Assembly: GCA_020350885.1 (NCBI GenBank)
Contig: CP070727.1
Coordinates: forward strand, 3,926,108-3,960,733
Source: a bacterium
Lineage (GTDB): Bacteria > Krumholzibacteriota > Krumholzibacteriia > Krumholzibacteriales > Krumholzibacteriaceae
Direction: 5' to 3'
DNA length: 34,626 nucleotides
A program made the position numbers and the translations under genes. The notes under the pieces are model-generated. The model did no database searches. It was not told the origin of the DNA and saw only the letters and a list, made by a program, of their open reading frames with translations. Positions 33,174 through 34,626 of the stretch are shown piece by piece. Each line of letters opens with the position of its first letter. The stretch's first letter is position 1.

Positions 33174-34469
33174 TTAGTGTCTCCGGTTCAATGCATTCCG
33201 TGTAATCGGAACCGCAAGGATGACAGCGACGGCTGCCGATGCAACAAGAAGTACTCCTTGCTGCGGCACGGGCAATTTTAGGGCATTTGCCACCGCCTGC
33301 ACCGTCTTCGAGACCCCCAGCACGATCGTTACGGCAACGACCACTCCCATACATATGTTGGAGACGACATGGTTTATTCCCTCACTCCCCATGAGGGCCC
33401 GATCATTGACAACGAGAAGGAGAAATATCGCTACGAACGGTAGCAGGATTCCATTCAGGGCCTGTGCGAGAATGATTGCCGGTATGGGTCTAACACCGGT
33501 CAGCCCGAAGACAACACCCGTTGCCAGCACCACGAGCCATACGCAACGGTAACGGTACGAGCGTTCATGCCACCGGTTATCCTCGCCGGTACCGAACAAT
33601 CCCCTTGCAGTGACGGCTGCAGCGAGCGGAGCGGTGATGGCAGAGGAAAATCCGGCCGCAAACAATCCGAGGGCGAAGAAGGTGCCCGCCCAACCACCCA
33701 GCCGTTCGGAGAGGGCGCTGGAAAGCGCCTCAAAGCTGAAGGGGCCCGTAATGACGGTGCCCACCACGAGGATACCCATCGATATCAATCCGCCAAGGAG
33801 AATCGCAATGGTGAGTCCGAACCGTAGCTCCCCGAGCTTCTGTCCGGCTGCAATCCCCGAGCCGAGAAACAGATTGTACGGTACCACCGTTGTTCCGATG
33901 AGCCCCAATACCAGTATTCCGGATCCCACGGGAGGTGCAGGCAGGAACGTTCCTCTGAGGAGGGCACCGAGCGGCGGCCTGATCAGACATGCGGTGACGA
34001 GAAACGCTACACCCATGAACGCGACAACGACCCCGAGAATCCGGGCGACGATCTTCGTTGTTCCAAAGTAGAGAAGCAGTCCTGCGATGAGGCCTACGGC
34101 AAGCGTTAGGATCCTTGGTGGAAATCCGGTACCCAGCGCGGCTCCCGCGACACCGCCCAGTATATTTCCCGCCTCATACGCAGCGCATCCTAGAACTATC
34201 GCTCCGAGCACGAGTAGCAATACCAGAAAGCCCACGGCACCGCCTCGAAACCGTTCCCTGATAGCCTGTCCGAGATCCTTGCCCGAGATGACGGTCACAC
34301 GTGCGCTCGCTTCCTGCAGCACCAGGCAGGCGAATGTTGAGAAGAGAAGCGCCCAGAGGAGGGAGTAGCTGAATTGCGCTCCCGATGCGGCTGCCGTCGT
34401 AACCGTACCCGGTCCGATAAATGCGGCGGCGATAATGGACCAGAAGAGTATGTGGAGAAGGTGTCTCAT
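33174..34469 (-). CDS. NRAMP-like transporter with altered metal-site motifs
   Basis: A 431-residue membrane protein with about 11 hydrophobic segments and the NRAMP/SLC11 layout. The TM1 segment reads FIGPGTVTTAAASGAQF, where classical proton/metal NRAMPs have DPGN. The TM6 segment reads TTVVPYNLFLGSG, where they have MPHN. Thus the Asp, the Asn and the metal-coordinating Met are not conserved, while the helix-breaking Pro/Gly and the TM6 Asn remain. It belongs to the wider NRAMP-related group whose substrates may be Mg2+ or something other than Mn/Fe. Start ATG at 34469, 10 bp after the upstream gene stops. Confidence 0.88.
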   Translation of the reverse strand: MRHLLHILFWSIIAAAFIGPGTVTTAAASGAQFSYSLLWALLFSTFACLVLQEASARVTVISGKDLGQAIRERFRGGAVGFLVLLLVLGAIVLGCAAYEAGNILGGVAGAALGTGFPPRILTLAVGLIAGLLLYFGTTKIVARILGVVVAFMGVAFLVTACLIRPPLGALLRGTFLPAPPVGSGILVLGLIGTTVVPYNLFLGSGIAAGQKLGELRFGLTIAILLGGLISMGILVVGTVITGPFSFEALSSALSERLGGWAGTFFALGLFAAGFSSAITAPLAAAVTARGLFGTGEDNRWHERSYRYRCVWLVVLATGVVFGLTGVRPIPAIILAQALNGILLPFVAIFLLLVVNDRALMGSEGINHVVSNICMGVVVAVTIVLGVSKTVQAVANALKLPVPQQGVLLVASAAVAVILAVPITRNALNRRH

Positions 34470-34479
34470 CTATCCGTTT

Positions 34480-34626
34480 CTATCCTTTCCTATCCGTATC
34501 CGGCACGTCCGAATTCCCACCGTACCCTCCACCACCCGGTGTCTCCGTTATCAACCGGTCGCCGGGATGCACCTCGCAGCCGTCGATGGAATCGAGCTCG
34601 ACGGTCTCACCGGTAGCACGCACGAC
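34480..34626 (-). CDS. Hydantoinase B/5-oxoprolinase-type protein (C-terminal fragment, cut by right edge)
   Basis: Only the last 48 residues lie in the window, ending at a TAG (34480-34482). They read VVRATGETVELDSIDGCEVHPGDRLITETPGGGGYGG followed by a short charged tail. The ETPGGGGYG motif is the conserved end of the HyuB family (ATP-dependent N-methylhydantoinase/oxoprolinase/acetone-carboxylase-related beta subunits). The frame is open to the edge. The stop region overlaps a short TATCC(G/T)TTTC/T decamer repeat (34471-34500). It probably shares a transcript with the NRAMP-like gene. Confidence 0.85.
   Translation of the reverse strand, partial: VVRATGETVELDSIDGCEVHPGDRLITETPGGGGYGGNSDVPDTDRKG

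Overview
The window looks like a chromosomal segment of an anaerobic, GC-rich bacterium. Two secreted proteins end in FlgD-Ig-like C-terminal domains (NFPNPFNP / NYPNPFNPSTT type). This is common in FCB-group and candidate phyla such as Krumholzibacteriota, Eisenbacteria, Zixibacteria and Latescibacteria. I place the organism there only loosely. The cell clearly relies on ferredoxin/flavin electron-transfer chemistry and appears to use selenocysteine. No tRNA, rRNA, CRISPR array or insertion sequence was seen.

Region 1 (1-9552, all minus strand) is one long redox cluster. In transcription order it encodes korD, korA, korB and korC (a four-subunit 2-oxoacid:ferredoxin oxidoreductase), a very large double-module HdrA, MvhD, a fused HdrC-HdrB (HdrD-like) protein, and a second HdrA cut by the window edge. 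Both hdrA genes have an in-frame UGA where other HdrA proteins have the second Cys of the DCSxC motif. Each UGA is followed, at exactly the same 27-nt distance, by a perfect 7-bp hairpin with a GGUC loop, and the two stems differ by a compensated base pair. I read both genes as selenoproteins, not as broken genes. No hydrogenase or formate dehydrogenase gene lies in the cluster. Kor-derived reduced ferredoxin is therefore a plausible electron partner of the Hdr complex (inference).

Region 2 (9553-15468): a divergent pair on the plus strand encodes a second, orphan gamma subunit of the oxidoreductase family, translationally coupled to a 983-residue protein with two GlnD/GlnE-like nucleotidyltransferase domains. 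Facing it on the minus strand are stand-alone hdrC and hdrB. Upstream of these is a short gene for a SelW-like Rdx protein with an in-frame UGA in a CxxU motif, a probable third selenoprotein.

Region 3 (15469-25326): a secreted 14-repeat beta-propeller-like protein, 3-methyladenine DNA glycosylase I, and a TPR lipoprotein. The lipoprotein gene is preceded by a good sigma-54 promoter (-24/-12) and three palindromic TGTCC-N4/5-GGACA sites. Next to it lies a probable operon of periplasmic solute-binding lipoprotein, membrane histidine kinase and NtrC-family sigma-54 activator. That activator is the obvious candidate to bind the palindromes.

Region 4 (25327-34626, all minus): a secreted Ig-like/FlgD-Ig protein, PhoU-like protein, Na/Pi cotransporter-like protein, TauE/SafE permease, single-domain response regulator, soluble FHA-domain histidine kinase, an NRAMP-like transporter with altered metal-site motifs, and the C-terminus of a hydantoinase B/oxoprolinase-type protein at the right edge. 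Several intergenic gaps carry short, degenerate tandem duplications of 30-64 bp.
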